The notes under the pieces are model-generated. The model was not told the origin of the DNA and made no database searches. It was given only the letters and a program-made list of their open reading frames with translations. A stretch of DNA of 64,000 nt from Sipunculus nudus (Eukaryota; Annelida; Sipuncula; Golfingiida; Sipunculidae), in assembly GCA_026874595.1 (NCBI GenBank), contig CM049315.1, positions 18,249,664-18,313,663 of the forward strand. The letters are read 5' to 3'. The translations under genes were made by a program, and so were the position numbers. Shown here piece by piece: positions 42,652 to 53,508 of this stretch (positions within the stretch are counted from its first letter, which is position 1; each line of letters begins with the position of its first letter).

Positions 42652-44990
42652 TACATGCAAGAAGCATAACAATAAAGTTATCATTATGAATTTCATTATG
42701 ATACATTTTATTATTGAAGAAAATATTTAAGTCATTCACACCATTTAATTATTATGTTTTGTAAAATTACATTTAATTTAAGAGAAACTGTATAAGCTGA
42801 CTGCAAATTACTGACCTCCTGTCACACACAGCCTTCACAGTTTATCACCATCCGCCTTGTCACCGTGTCAGGTGAATCTCACCTTGTCTGTTTGGTCAAC
42901 TTCCTGTGTATTTAGGGTCCTTATAAATGGCATTCTTTCAAACAAGGCATTCTTTCATTATACAGCAGGGATGCTGGTATCTTACCTGACTGTAAATCAA
43001 TTTTGCTGTAACAGTCACCTTTCTCCGTCCACTCATCTGATAACAGGTATTTTAAAAATTGCAGCTATAAGCTTGAAATTTTACATACAGGCACCTCCAG
43101 TTTCTGTCCAAACATTAAACAAGGTAAAGGTGGCATTATTTCATGTGTGATTGAGTTAAAGCAAGGTTAATCTTAAGTGACTGAAATTAATACTCTTTCT
43201 TTTGAGATAAGGGCCATGTGGACACATCTGATACTGCTCTGATAAGATTTTGTATGCAACGGTTGCTGTGTAATGGTGTATATACGTTTGATAAATATGA
43301 TAGACACTAATGCAACAAATTGACACTCCTTGGTGACTTGTGACCTAGTTATAATCATCTGCATCTTCTTGTGTCGAGTCTGTTTCTGTGAGAGGGTGGT
43401 ATGAGACTTGCCCTGTCCCTGCAATGGTTAAGACTTAAATTTGTAATTCCTCCAGCTGACTGAGCCATCAAACTTCCTCTTGCTGTGGTGCAACGATTAG
43501 AACAGGTCCTGCCACCTCGCGCCAAAGCAGATAGCTAATATTAAGGCTCTGTGATGGATTCATTTCATTTTGTGATAAGAGCTGACACTCAGTTACGTCT
43601 ATCGGTACATGGAATCACGTTTTATATTACGCACTTTAGTAGCAAGAGCAAACCCGTCCTCTCGCTAAATCCATGTTTAATTACCATTTGAAACTCAATG
43701 GTACACAGTTATTATTTAAAAAATTGCCTGTCTCACTGTCTCTTAAAATGAGATCCATATTCATACTAAAAACAAGTTTGTGGTGACCTCTTTGTGTCCC
43801 ACGTTTGAACAATATGTCTTGCTTTTGTTCCCTTTGGACAAAGCCGAGAGACACTAGAACATTGCAGCTGACCTCCGTAGCTCAGCCTTTAACACATTTA
43901 GTTGTAGAAAGATTGCACTGTACAAAAATCATTCAGGTTGGACCTGCTGCCGGTCTTTGAAACTATTTATAAATGGCACAGATGTTATAGATGAATGACA
44001 ACCGTGGTCTTTCTGCCAGCATATTTCTATGTAATATTACATAAAATTCATGTCCTATAACAACATATAACATTTAACTTTTTTCATGTCAGCAAATATA
44101 CCTGGTGTGGACTGGTTGGGACAGCAGCATTTGGCTGTCACAGATTCCCGGTCATTCATCTAAATCAGCCTTGTCATTTATTGGTTTATATTAATTGGTT
44201 ACAGACAGGTTATATTCACGTGACGTGTTTTTGACATGTGACTTTGGGCCAAGTATAGACGTGCATGGCTGATTGACCGCCGGTGACAGCCTTATGTCGA
44301 ACAACTGGATAAAATTGTTCAAGTTTAGGAATTAGCATTTAACAACTAAGGCGACGTTATTCATGGTCAGGTGTTTCATGTTTTGTTACTCGACCAGCGG
44401 GCATGCCCCCTGTGTTCATTTATATTGTATCTTGTATTTTACCAGTGACTAGAGTTTAAAATGTCCCGTCAAGACTAGTATAAGACTCTAGCTTTTATAA
44501 CGGCTCCATGTTTGTCTGAAGGAATGACAGATGTGGTGGTCAAATTTTTTTGGATACCGCAGGGTCAGAATAGCCTAGCTATAAATAAGTCTGTAAAATG
44601 TTGACATCTCTCCTCTAAAACTGAACATACGCATAAAATTTGCATGAACGATGCGAGATTAAATGATGTATACGTGCTATAAATACTAGTTATTTAAAAG
44701 AAAATGATGATCAAACATGAGTATTGTGATAGTGATGTTTCAAGACGAACAAAAAAATAAGGAACCAACGGCAAATCCTTATTTAACCGTGGCGCCCTTG
44801 ATGTTATCGTATTGCATTTAAGTCTATTCAGCTTCTTTGGGATTTTGTGAATTTAGAGTATATATTTCTTAAAATACAGCCGAGAGTTATACGCATGCAT
44901 TTTTGTACCCGTAGGTTGTAGAGTTTTTAGTGTATTTATTGTGTCAAATAAACTTATTTCATTATGCTTTCTTGTTTTGTATATTCTTAA
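42652..44990. other. Intergenic, no gene recognised
   Basis: About 2.3 kb of unique-looking sequence of slightly higher GC than the introns. It could hold regulatory sequence or exons too small to recognise. Small ORFs (42857-43150, 43173-43424) lack family features. Confidence 0.35.
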
Positions 44991-46230
44991 TTTATTATGC
45001 TTGGCTGTGCAGAACTTTTCATGCAACTCCCACCTTAAGTTACGAAGACAAAGATTGGTGGCTCACCTGCATTTCTTTTGCGCGCATTGTCCACCTGTGC
45101 ATCATAGTAATTATAGGTCATATCTCAGGAGTGGTTCAAGGTATTAGGCTGAAATTGTGCATATCCATACATCTTGAATACCAGCATCTTTTACTAAAAG
45201 ACTGGTATCGCCATCTACAATCGTGTTCGCATGGTGTCCATCTGTGCGTCTTGGTGATAATGACACATCTCACGAGTGCTTCAACGTATTTCAGTGATGT
45301 AGGCGAGTTTACTTCATCCGAAGTCCGAGTCCTTGAGTTTCGAGGTCAAGTCCACCTTATTAGTGTCCGAGTCACTTGAAAGCCGAGTACAAGTTGGGAT
45401 TCCGAGTCCAATACTTCTCTCCTTTCTCCTTTTTAAAAGAAATTTTGAATTAACCTGTTAGATTATCGTTTGCATTTCTATGATAGTTTGTATATGTGCT
45501 TTTTACATGAATAATAAATAATCTTTAGCCCCCGATGCCGAACTATAGTTGGGTTAATAGTCTAACTTTGTATGCCTTATATTCTGTTGCTTGTTTGGGC
45601 ATGTATATAAGTGGTTTTTCTACTGGACTTCAGGCGGACTTGGTCTGATATCTCTAGTACGTGTCGGAGTCTAGAACCTTCGAGTTAAAGTCTGAATCCC
45701 TAGAAAAGTCGACGCAGGTCCAAGTCCAGACACGAGTCTTGCATCACTGATGTATTTGGCTTAATTTGTGCATGTCTATAAATCAAGGGTGTCTCCATCT
45801 TGTACTTGAGACCAATGATGCCATCTGCAGTCGTTTTCACGTAGCATCCAACCATATATCTATTTCGGTGAAAATTGCATATATCTCAGAAGTGTATTGA
45901 TGTATCAGCTTGAAATTTTGCACTTCCATCCGTCTTTGATAGCTTTGTCATAGACCAGACAGGTGGGCCACCTACTATTCCAGGAATACATTAATACCCT
46001 TCTCTCAGGAGTGGTTCAATGTTTCTGCGTAAATATGTGCATAAACATTCATCTTTGATAGCATTCGCACACACAAGACAGGTGGCGCCATCTACAATAA
46101 TGTATTTGTAAAATACATTTATGCATTTATCTCAGATGTGGTTTGACGTATCGCCCTGCAATGTTGCCTGTCCACAGATCTGTGACGGCATTATCTTGAA
46201 CACATGACTGGTGGTGACACATATATTAAT
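44991..46230. repeat. Decayed Helitron (H2-like) interior
   Basis: Units with CACCTGCATTTC...GTCCACCTGTGCATC, ATATCTCAGGAGTGGTTCAA and GTGGCGCCATCTACAATAAT recur at about 45060, 45210, 45790, 45960 and 46080, like the interiors at 13010-13400 and 17080-17990. Family ends were not found. The array is interrupted by the hAT element at 45292-45749. Confidence 0.6.
45292..45749. mobile_element. hAT-like MITE with 8-bp target duplication
   Basis: The 458-bp element starts CAGTGATGTAGG and ends CTTGCATCACTG, an inverted pair. Flanks ACGTATTT (45284-45291) and ATGTATTT (45750-45757) match at 7 of 8 positions, fitting a hAT duplication with one later change. The interior is rich in AGTCCGAGTC-like short repeats. 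Confidence 0.8.
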
Positions 46231-46444
46231 CTGTAGTTTCGTCCATAAGAGATTTTTTTTGGATACTTGGGTATCTCTTATGCCACAAATTCCAAGGGCT
46301 TTGAGCTTGAAGTGAGAGCAATATATACAACAACACTGCGCAGAATCGGACTCACAAGAATCGGGTTTTGGAATTACTGCATACAATACAATTCTATTAA
46401 ATAAATGATAATATACACTACATAGGTATAAATGTGGTGAAGAG

Positions 46445-46749
46445 CAGGGGCGGATACAGGATAAAGGAAAGAGGGGAGGGGGCTCACATTGCGAGGCCGC
46501 GAAGCTCCGGGGGGGGGGGGATTGCGAGGGAGGGGACCCCCCTCCCAGGTGTAGAAAGGTTTTGAAAATTTAGGTTGTAATCGTGCAATCCGGCCAGGGT
46601 AGCTTAAGTGTATTATAAAGCAAAACCTAGATAGTAACTGGACGCGTGACGGTGAACTATGAGGTTTTTCTCCAGATTTCTTTGGTTAGGTCGGAAAAGG
46701 GGGGGGGGGGCGCCGCCCCCCCCCCCCCCCCCCCCCGAATCCGCCCCTG
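46445..46749. mobile_element. hAT-like MITE (CAGGGGCGGATAC ends)
   Basis: CAGGGGCGGATACAGG at the left and GAATCCGCCCCTG at the right are inverted. G and C runs (46509-46520, 46699-46735) fill the inside and could fold on each other. Flanks share only AAGAG, so an intact 8-bp duplication is not shown. Confidence 0.7.
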
Positions 46750-47099
46750 AAGAGGGTAATGGTGTGATCAAATACATTGGATAAGAATTGCTTCAAGTCA
46801 AATTACATAAACATGGTGTTTTTTTTTTTTTTTTTTCTTTTTTGTAAGGGCTTTACGACATGAAGTAATATTTTGTATGCCTGCGCAAGTGAAATGTAAA
46901 CAGAAAGCGTTTCCTTGAAATGTAGCAATTTCGATTGTAAGGTTTTACGGTTGAGACAAGTAGTCCCTGCCGTCCCACAGTGCCCAACCAGAAGAGGTTT
47001 CTTTTGATTAGATATGACCTCTGGCAGAAGTGTGCACATATCTCCTCAAATCTGACATACAGTGTTGTCAACAATTACATATTCTGTGACCCCGTCTGT

Positions 47100-47281
47100 T
47101 CAGTCCCTGTGACCCCGTTTCATTACAGTCCCAACAGTCCGAGTGCAGTCCTTGTCCTTTCATATCCCCTTCTGTTCAGGGTTCAGGGGCGTCAATATAG
47201 GGGGATGGGGGGTATATATCCCCCCACTTTTTGGCAAGGGGGGATGGTCAATGTTATCACCCCCCCCCCCACTTTTCAGAG

Positions 47282-47348
<67 letters not shown>

Positions 47349-47433
47349 AAATGAAATATAGATTTGGTAGAATATAGACAGAATCCTTTTATCAGTTGAC
47401 TGTTATATTGAAATATATTTGAAATGTGATAAA

Positions 47434-47485
<52 letters not shown>

Positions 47486-48980
47486 AATATGTCATACAGG
47501 CGCCAAAAAGGTATATATATATAGTATATATATATATATAAATGTATGTGTGTGGGTGTGTCGGCGAGTCATGCCTCCCCCACCCTGGAAGAAAAATTGA
47601 CGCCACTGTCAGGGTTAATGTGACCCCGCCTCATTGCAGTCCCAACAGTCCGATTGCAGTCCTTGTCCTTTCATATCCCCTTCTGTTCAGGGTTACTTTG
47701 ATCCCGTTTTTTTAGTCTCAACAGTCTAATATTGCAGCCCTGTCCTTTCATATCCCCTTCTGTTCACAGTCCCTGTGACCCCGCCTCGTTGCAGTCCCAA
47801 CAGTCCGATTGCAGTCCTTGTCCTTTCATATCCCCTTCTGTTCAGGGTTACTGTGATCCCGTTTCGTTAGTCTCAACAGTCTAATATTGCAGCCCTGTCC
47901 TTTCATAACCCCTTCTGTTCACAGTCCCTGTGACCCCGCCTCGTTGCAGTCCCAACAGTCCGATTGCAGTCCTTGTCCTTTCATATCCCCTTCTGTTCAG
48001 GGTTACTGTGATCTCGTTTCGTTAGTCTCAACAGTCTAATATTGCAGCCCTGTCCTTTCATATCCCCTTCTGTTCACAGTCCCTGTGACCCCGCCTCGTT
48101 GCAGTCCCAACAGTCCGATTGCAGTCCTTGTCCTTTCATATCCCCTTCTGTTCAGGGTTACTGTGATCCCGTTTCGTTAGTCTCAACAGTCTAATATTGC
48201 AGCCCTGTCCTTTCATATCCCCTTCTGTTCACAGTCCCTGTGACCCCGCCTCGTTGCAGTCCAAACAGTCCGATTGCAGCCCTGTCCTTTCATATCCCCT
48301 TCTGTTCAGGGTTACTGTGATCCCGTTTCGTTAGTCTCAACAGTCTAATATTGCAGCCCTGTCCTTTCATATTACCTTCTGTTCACAGTCCCTGTGACCC
48401 CGCCTCGTTGCAGTCCCAACAGTCCGATTGCAGTCCTTGTCCTTTCATATCCCCTTCTGTTCAGGGTTACTGTGATCCCGTTTCGTTAGTCTCAACAGTC
48501 TAATATTGCAGCCCTGTCCTTTCATATTCCCTTCTGTTCACAGTCCCTGTGACCCCGCCTCGTTGCAGTCCCAACAGTCCGATTGCAGCCCTGTCCTTTC
48601 ATATCCCCTTCTGTTCAGGGTTACTGTGATCCCTTTTCGTTGGTCTCAACAGTTTAATATTGCAGCCCTGTTTTTTTCATATCCCCTTCTGTTCACAGTC
48701 CCTGTGACCCCGCCTCGTTGCAGTCCCAACAGTCCGATTGCAGCCCTGTCCTTTCATATCCCCTTCTGTTCAGGGTTACTGTGATCCCGTTTCGTTAGTC
48801 TCAACAGTCTAATATTGCAGCCCTGTCCTTTCATATCCCCTTCTGTTCACAGTCCCTGTGACCCCGCCTCGTTGCAGTCCCAACAGTCCAATTGCAGTCC
48901 TTGTCTTTTCATATCCCCTTCTATTCACAGTCCCTGTGACCCCGCCTCGTTACAATTCCAACAGTCCAATTACAGTCGTA
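47100..48980 (+). repeat. 155-bp two-part satellite, about eight copies, interrupted by a hAT element
   Basis: Each 155-bp unit has two related halves of about 78 bp: one with CAGTCCCTGTGACCCCGCCT and GTCCCAACAGTCCGATTGCA, the other with GGGTTACTGTGATCCCGTTT and GTCTCAACAGTCTAATATTG. Both halves end CCTTTCATATCCCCTTCTGT. CAGTCCCTGTGACC recurs at 47767, 47922 and 48077. One incomplete copy at 47100-47175 is separated from the rest by the element at 47184-47608. Confidence 0.93.
47184..47608. mobile_element. hAT-like MITE with perfect 8-bp target duplication in the 155-bp satellite
   Basis: Begins CAGGGGCGTCAAT, ends ATTGACGCCACTG, and is flanked by TCAGGGTT on both sides (47176-47183, 47609-47616), which is satellite sequence. 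Contains C tracts and AT microsatellites at 47288-47345 and 47438-47482; frames here are artefacts. Confidence 0.92.
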
Positions 48981-50205
48981 ATCCTTTCATATGATTCCTG
49001 AACAGTCCTTGAGACACGCTTTATTTTAAGTTCCATTAACCCATGTTATATTGTTTCCTTGATCCCGAACGTATGTGACCTTAAGTTGGCCATCTGTGAA
49101 CCTTTAGTGACCATGTGTGACCCTGGAATGACCACCTGTGACCCAATAGTGCCCATCTTTGGCCATATAGTAACCTTCTGTGACCATATAATGACCATCT
49201 GTGACCCCATAGTGACCTTCTGACAATTTACATAGAGCTGTGTCATGCTAACTATGGACGGACTGTTGTGTGAAACGATGAGGCTGGCGCTTTGGTTCGC
49301 TTGATGGGGGGGGGGGGGGGGGGGGACGCTGACTCTGTTACTGCCATGATGGGAGAAAAGTTGTTGTCATTGCCTTCTGGTGGTCTAACCGATAGAAACT
49401 GATAAAGAAATGGTATTTGCTCAATTTAAAACTAAAATGTGACACCTTTAATGTAGTTTAAATCTCCCTTTGACTGAACAATCATTTTTGGCCTAGGCGT
49501 TTTCCAGAAACCATAAACACATCAAACCGAACACTGTTTGAATCGTAATGTCATGGGCAACCTAGAAGAGGTCTCGGATATTTTTGCCAGGTCCGCCCAT
49601 CCATTTACCAGTACTTCGAACATATACAGTAAAGACTCAGTAATATTCCGTCCATTTATTAACACAGCCACAAGACACAGTAAATATAAATATTAGATAA
49701 TTTTAGCACGAGCATGGTAACTTAGACAATTCTTGAGCAAAAAACTTACACATGCATTATCTACTAACAAATACAAGAATCATATAAAATAAATTTTATT
49801 TTTTATTTCTTTTTTATTCTTTACTTCCTCTAGTTTAATTCATCCAGTAAAACTCCATCGGTTGAAAGCAGTTTCATATGGTAACGAACAAATGCATTAT
49901 TATGTTTCATTTTATAATGTAAACTAGCTTCGCCCCACAAATTTTGGAACAGCGAGAATTTTCAACACATTGATACATGTACTTTACTGGTCTTACATTG
50001 AGATAATATCGACCCTATGAGAATTACAATTCTGAACATTTCGAGCTTCGGTTGTATAAGAATTACAGCATTTGACGTAAAAAGCTCTTTAGTAACGGCG
50101 GAATGATAACTTATTTTATGATAAATGTTTGTATATTCAGGTTCATTAAAGTCCTTCAGTTTTGTCATAGTTCCTCTACTACACAAGCAACCAAGAAATT
50201 TCTTG
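48981..50205. other. Intergenic between the satellite and the FMRFamide-receptor-like gene
   Basis: At 49070-49220 short units of about 23 bp around GTGACCATCTGTGACCCC form a small array whose - strand frame is an artefact. A G run lies at 49306-49325. AT-rich sequence follows; several TTTATT on the + strand near 49796-49815 could be polyadenylation signals (AATAAA) of the - strand receptor gene. Confidence 0.45.
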
Positions 50206-51612
50206 TTATATACTGGTACTTGGTTTCTGGACCTTCTCTTCATTGTCATGGGCACAGGTGGGTTTTGTTGTAACCGTTTTGTCGTCAGATTTACCTTCCG
50301 GGTTAAAGGTCGGCTGCGTCGGAGTTTTGATACATTTACAGAGCATGGACTTCATCGTTTGGCGAAAAGAAGCACCGAACCAGATATAGATGAGAAAATT
50401 AGCCGACGAATTAATGGTGCTCATCATAGTAGCAATAAGCAATATGGCGTAATAAGCGTTTCCGCATCCGGCCCGCCTCAGGGTGGTCGCTGCGATAATT
50501 CGCAGGATGGGGTTCCATATTTGGCAGACGACGAACACCAATACGACAGCGATCAGGATCTTGGTGACGTCCTCCCGCGCCACACACTTCCCGCTGGTCA
50601 TCTCAGCTCTTCTTTTGTTCGCTTGACGGACAGCCCTGATCAGCAAGACGGCCAACACTCCAAGTGACGTCAGAGGGATGGCGTAAGCGAGAACGAGATA
50701 CAGCACGCTGCGGTACAAAATCTGGTACACATGATCGGCGCCAAAACCCGAAAAACTCCACAAGTAGTTAGTCGTGTCCCCAACTTTTACGACAATCATT
50801 TTGCTGTCAAAGAACAGAGGCATCGTGAAGGCGATTGTCGCAATGTGTATCGTAAATAGCTGCCACTTTGCGACAGAAGGCCGACACAAGCGGGCGGCGT
50901 GGTGAGGGCGACAGATTGCGATATAACGGTGACACGTAAGCAGAACGATGGTCCACGTTGAAGCAAGATTGGCGATGGTAAAGATGGTCGCACCGTGCAT
51001 CAGCATGTATGCAAAAGGTCCGTTAGAATTTGGGATTGGGAAATACACGGCACTAATGGTTGGCAACGCCATTATAAATATTACACACAAAAGAAACACT
51101 GAGTCCCACACGGCAAGTACAGATAGCAATAGTGACGTCGCCATGTTGGATGTCATCCGAGATAGGACAGCTATAGAGATTGCATTACCTGCAAGTCCTC
51201 CCATCGAAATTATACTGTAGACAACTGCAACTGCTGCTGAGACTTTGATACAGTAGTTAAGGCCGCTTGAGGACTTTTCATTCTCTGTTATGATGACGTC
51301 CTCTGTTGTTACTGAAGCGTTTTCAGACCTAAATGTTGTATTACTCAAGTTGGTGATCGCATGCCTCGAGGTCGAAAGAGTTCCTGCTGAACCTTCGGGT
51401 CTTGATTGATTTACAGAGTTCGCCGTTAGAGTGGTTGTTACTCTGGTAAGATGCCTGTCATAAAACACTGAATTGTGAGTTCTTTCCATCGGGGTTCGTG
51501 CGACATCGGGTGACACATGTCGTCTGCCTTCGCTGGTGAGAGTGGTCACGTGACATGAAATCTGCTTGACCTGGGCGGACAGCAGTAAGCACGCAACCAA
51601 CCCGAGCTGCAT
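50206..51612 (-). CDS. FMRFamide-receptor-like class A GPCR
   Basis: A 468-residue single-exon coding frame. It begins with a likely signal peptide (MQLGLVACLLLSAQ) and a Ser/Thr-rich N-terminus with sequons near N69, N88, N91 and N98. Seven hydrophobic segments lie near 122-150, 157-180, 200-226, 249-268, 304-327, 348-372 and 388-411. Landmarks are GN (142-143) in TM1, D170 in TM2, W250 in TM4, P313 in TM5, P368 in TM6 and NSSANFLIY in place of NPxxY in TM7. The DRY position is HRY (228-230, in CHRYIAICRP). The NSSxNFLIY motif and the CHRYIAI/CRP loop resemble FMRFamide and related peptide receptors, which are expanded in molluscs; the exact ligand is not deducible. The tail is hydrophilic with CKCIK near the membrane. 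It lies tail-to-tail with CYFIP, about 9 kb apart. Confidence 0.88.
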   Translation of the reverse strand: MQLGLVACLLLSAQVKQISCHVTTLTSEGRRHVSPDVARTPMERTHNSVFYDRHLTRVTTTLTANSVNQSRPEGSAGTLSTSRHAITNLSNTTFRSENASVTTEDVIITENEKSSSGLNYCIKVSAAVAVVYSIISMGGLAGNAISIAVLSRMTSNMATSLLLSVLAVWDSVFLLCVIFIMALPTISAVYFPIPNSNGPFAYMLMHGATIFTIANLASTWTIVLLTCHRYIAICRPHHAARLCRPSVAKWQLFTIHIATIAFTMPLFFDSKMIVVKVGDTTNYLWSFSGFGADHVYQILYRSVLYLVLAYAIPLTSLGVLAVLLIRAVRQANKRRAEMTSGKCVAREDVTKILIAVVLVFVVCQIWNPILRIIAATTLRRAGCGNAYYAILLIATMMSTINSSANFLIYIWFGASFRQTMKSMLCKCIKTPTQPTFNPEGKSDDKTVTTKPTCAHDNEEKVQKPSTSI

Positions 51613-51700
51613 CGTCAGCGGGATTCTTCCTAAGTCCTACCAATAAATAAACGATAAAATCAGCACACAGGAGTTTTCGCCAATAACTGATAATTTTAAG

Positions 51701-51707
<7 letters not shown>

Positions 51708-51771
<64 letters not shown>
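51708..51771. repeat. AT dinucleotide microsatellite
   Basis: About 32 TA repeats lie upstream of the FMRFamide-receptor-like start codon, probably within a 5'UTR intron or leader. The -strand frame reading YIYIYI is an artefact. Confidence 0.95.
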
Positions 51772-51775
<4 letters not shown>

Positions 51776-51848
51776 GGCGCCATGTGTTTATAGATACAAA
51801 GTTAAGATATACTTACAGGGGTTCTGCACATTTTAACCGCGGCGCCAA

Positions 51849-51856
51849 TTTATATA
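51849..51856 (-). promoter_or_regulatory. TATA-box candidate upstream of the FMRFamide-receptor-like gene
   Basis: Read on the - strand this is TATATAAA, about 240 nt upstream of the ATG. Between it and the ATG are a - strand GTAAGT at 51811-51816 and AG acceptors near 51635-51642, suggesting a 5'UTR intron that contains the AT microsatellite. The TATA box and the donor are so close (a predicted first exon of about 9 nt) that both are unlikely to be used as drawn. Confidence 0.3.
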
Positions 51857-51859
51857 CAA

Positions 51860-52284
51860 AAGTCTGAGGAACCAGTACCGGCTTATTTAATTGGATCAAT
51901 GGACCAATCAGAGACAGGTACAAAACAATAACGTCAGCATGACGTCTATGTATTGCGGAGACCAGTGATTCATATACTGTCTATAGATTTGGTGATTGGT
52001 ACCTGGCTCTGATATTGTTTCTCGACGAGGTTTTATTGATGAGTTTGCCGTTTGTCTTATTGAATTGAAGTGGTTTATACAGAACAGGAGACTAGCAAGC
52101 ATCTTTGTGGCTGCTCTTACTGCCGGTCTGTCACAGATCTTAAACTCATTAAAGTACATGAAGTCATATATTAGTTAAACAATAGTTCTGGTTTGTAACG
52201 AAACTGGGACGACAGTTTTATCTTAAACCTGTTTTTTTCGACCTAAATCACGATACACTGTTGGGAAAATTAAAACAATATGGG
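51860..52284. other. Upstream region of the FMRFamide-receptor-like gene
   Basis: About 0.4 kb with no recognised repeat or gene between the TATA candidate and the LTR-like unit at 52285; a promoter-proximal region by position only. Confidence 0.35.
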
Positions 52285-52440
52285 TGTTACGAAGACAAAT
52301 TGCTCAGGGGAAAATCCTGGGTCGATCCGGGAGTAGAACCCAGGTCGGTGGCGCACAAGTTCCGGGTACCAACCGCTTCGCTAGAAAAGCAAGCTTCGCT
52401 AGCGAGACAGTTCGGTCCGCTTTTATGTCACCCCGTAACA
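52285..52440 (-). mobile_element. Short LTR-like unit (156 bp) with tRNA-like A and B boxes
   Basis: The unit is bounded by TGTTAC and GTAACA. On the - strand it is preceded by the polypurine CTTAAGAGGGGGTG (52441-52454), as at the start of a 3' LTR. It contains TAGCGAAGCGGTTGGTACC (52365-52383), like a tRNA A box, and GGTTCTACTCC (52330-52340), like a B box, spaced as in tRNA genes. It may be a small LTR with an internal pol III promoter or an LTR with a tRNA-derived SINE inside. Confidence 0.5.
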
Positions 52441-52527
52441 CACCCCCTCTTAAGAGCGTTCTGCTATCAGAACAAGACTAATTATCCCAAGAGTCACTCT
52501 TGGTGACCTTATTCCCCTGGGCCACGA

Positions 52528-52545
52528 AGTTTGGACGAGCCCCAA
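52528..52545 (-). other. Primer-binding-site-like sequence next to the 829-bp LTR
   Basis: On the - strand, two bases after the CGTAACA end of the LTR, TTGGGGCTCGTCCAAACT matches 13 of 18 positions of the tRNA-Pro-type primer binding site. A primer site after this LTR means the LTR also acts as the 5' LTR of a second, almost fully deleted element extending to 52441. Confidence 0.5.
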
Positions 52546-52547
52546 TT

Positions 52548-53376
52548 TGTTACGAATTTTATGTTACGGAACCTAATATAAACAGATCACGTATGAGTGA
52601 TGAACACAAATTCTGTAACGGAGTTAAAAAAAAATCAGATTCTGTGACACTAGGCAGCCTGAAATGTCTAGGGGAATGAATAAAGAAGTCAGTGGTTTTT
52701 TGTTAACAAATAACTATAATTTATTCTTAAAACAACCCTAACAATACAAAACACTAAATCAATACAATAATACAGTAAAACAGCGGTATAGCAACAAGTC
52801 AATACAATCACATAGAAAAATAATGTGCACAGTACCTTGATACCAACATCGTCACAAGGATAAGTTCTTTAAATGTATACTCTCGGAGAATGACAGTCCA
52901 ATGTAAAGCTCTCGTAACAATCCAGAAAGTAAACTGAAGTCCAAATGCATAAAATCCAGGAGAAAGTCTTTGAAAATCTATAATTGCCGCATTCGTCGGA
53001 TAAGGTCCTAGAAACTGACACACGCGTCTGCATCCGCTGGAATCTGCTCTGCTGCTCTCTCTGCCTGGTTCTAAAGCACAGCCCCTTTATATACCTTCAC
53101 ACCTCAAGCCGAGAATTTTCCACTTCTCGAACAGTCTTACGGGTCCTACACAATACAGTAAGCACGCGTTTCAGGAATTCTCTAGAAAAACAGCTCTGTG
53201 TATCTCCACATACCAGGCTCATCACGTGACCTCGACCAGGCGTGATAACCCAAGGCCAACATGACAACGAGAGCTCAACCAGCACGGATTAAACATAGAA
53301 TGTAACATACGGCCCGGCGAGGGTGTCACAACACGAGTTACGCCCGTGTCACATAATAAAATGAGCACCTGTAACA
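52548..53376 (-). mobile_element. 829-bp LTR of a Ty3/Gypsy retrotransposon
   Basis: Bounded by TGTTAC/GTAACA and preceded on the - strand by the polypurine tract AGGAGGGGAAG (53377-53387). A TATATAAA lies at 53086-53093, about 285 bases into the LTR, and an AATAAA at 52730-52735, so U3, R and U5 are in a sensible order. The RT-RNase H remnant lies just upstream on the same strand. Confidence 0.7.
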
Positions 53377-53508
53377 CTTCCCCTCCTAAAAGAAAAAAGA
53401 AAGTTTTTCACGGAAAACGTTCTTTTTGCGATCACAATCACTAAATTTTTACAACATCTCAAAATCATCTTATTTACAACATAATATAAACATCCTGTTT
53501 ACAACATT

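Noticed and set aside
44930-45379. 149-codon ORF
   Set aside because: It runs across decayed Helitron interior and into a hAT element, with no family similarity.
46980-47606. ORFs encoding runs of Ile-Tyr
   Set aside because: They come from AT dinucleotide microsatellites in a hAT-like MITE.
50125-50667. A 180-codon + strand ORF
   Set aside because: It is antisense to the FMRFamide-receptor-like coding frame and has no family features.
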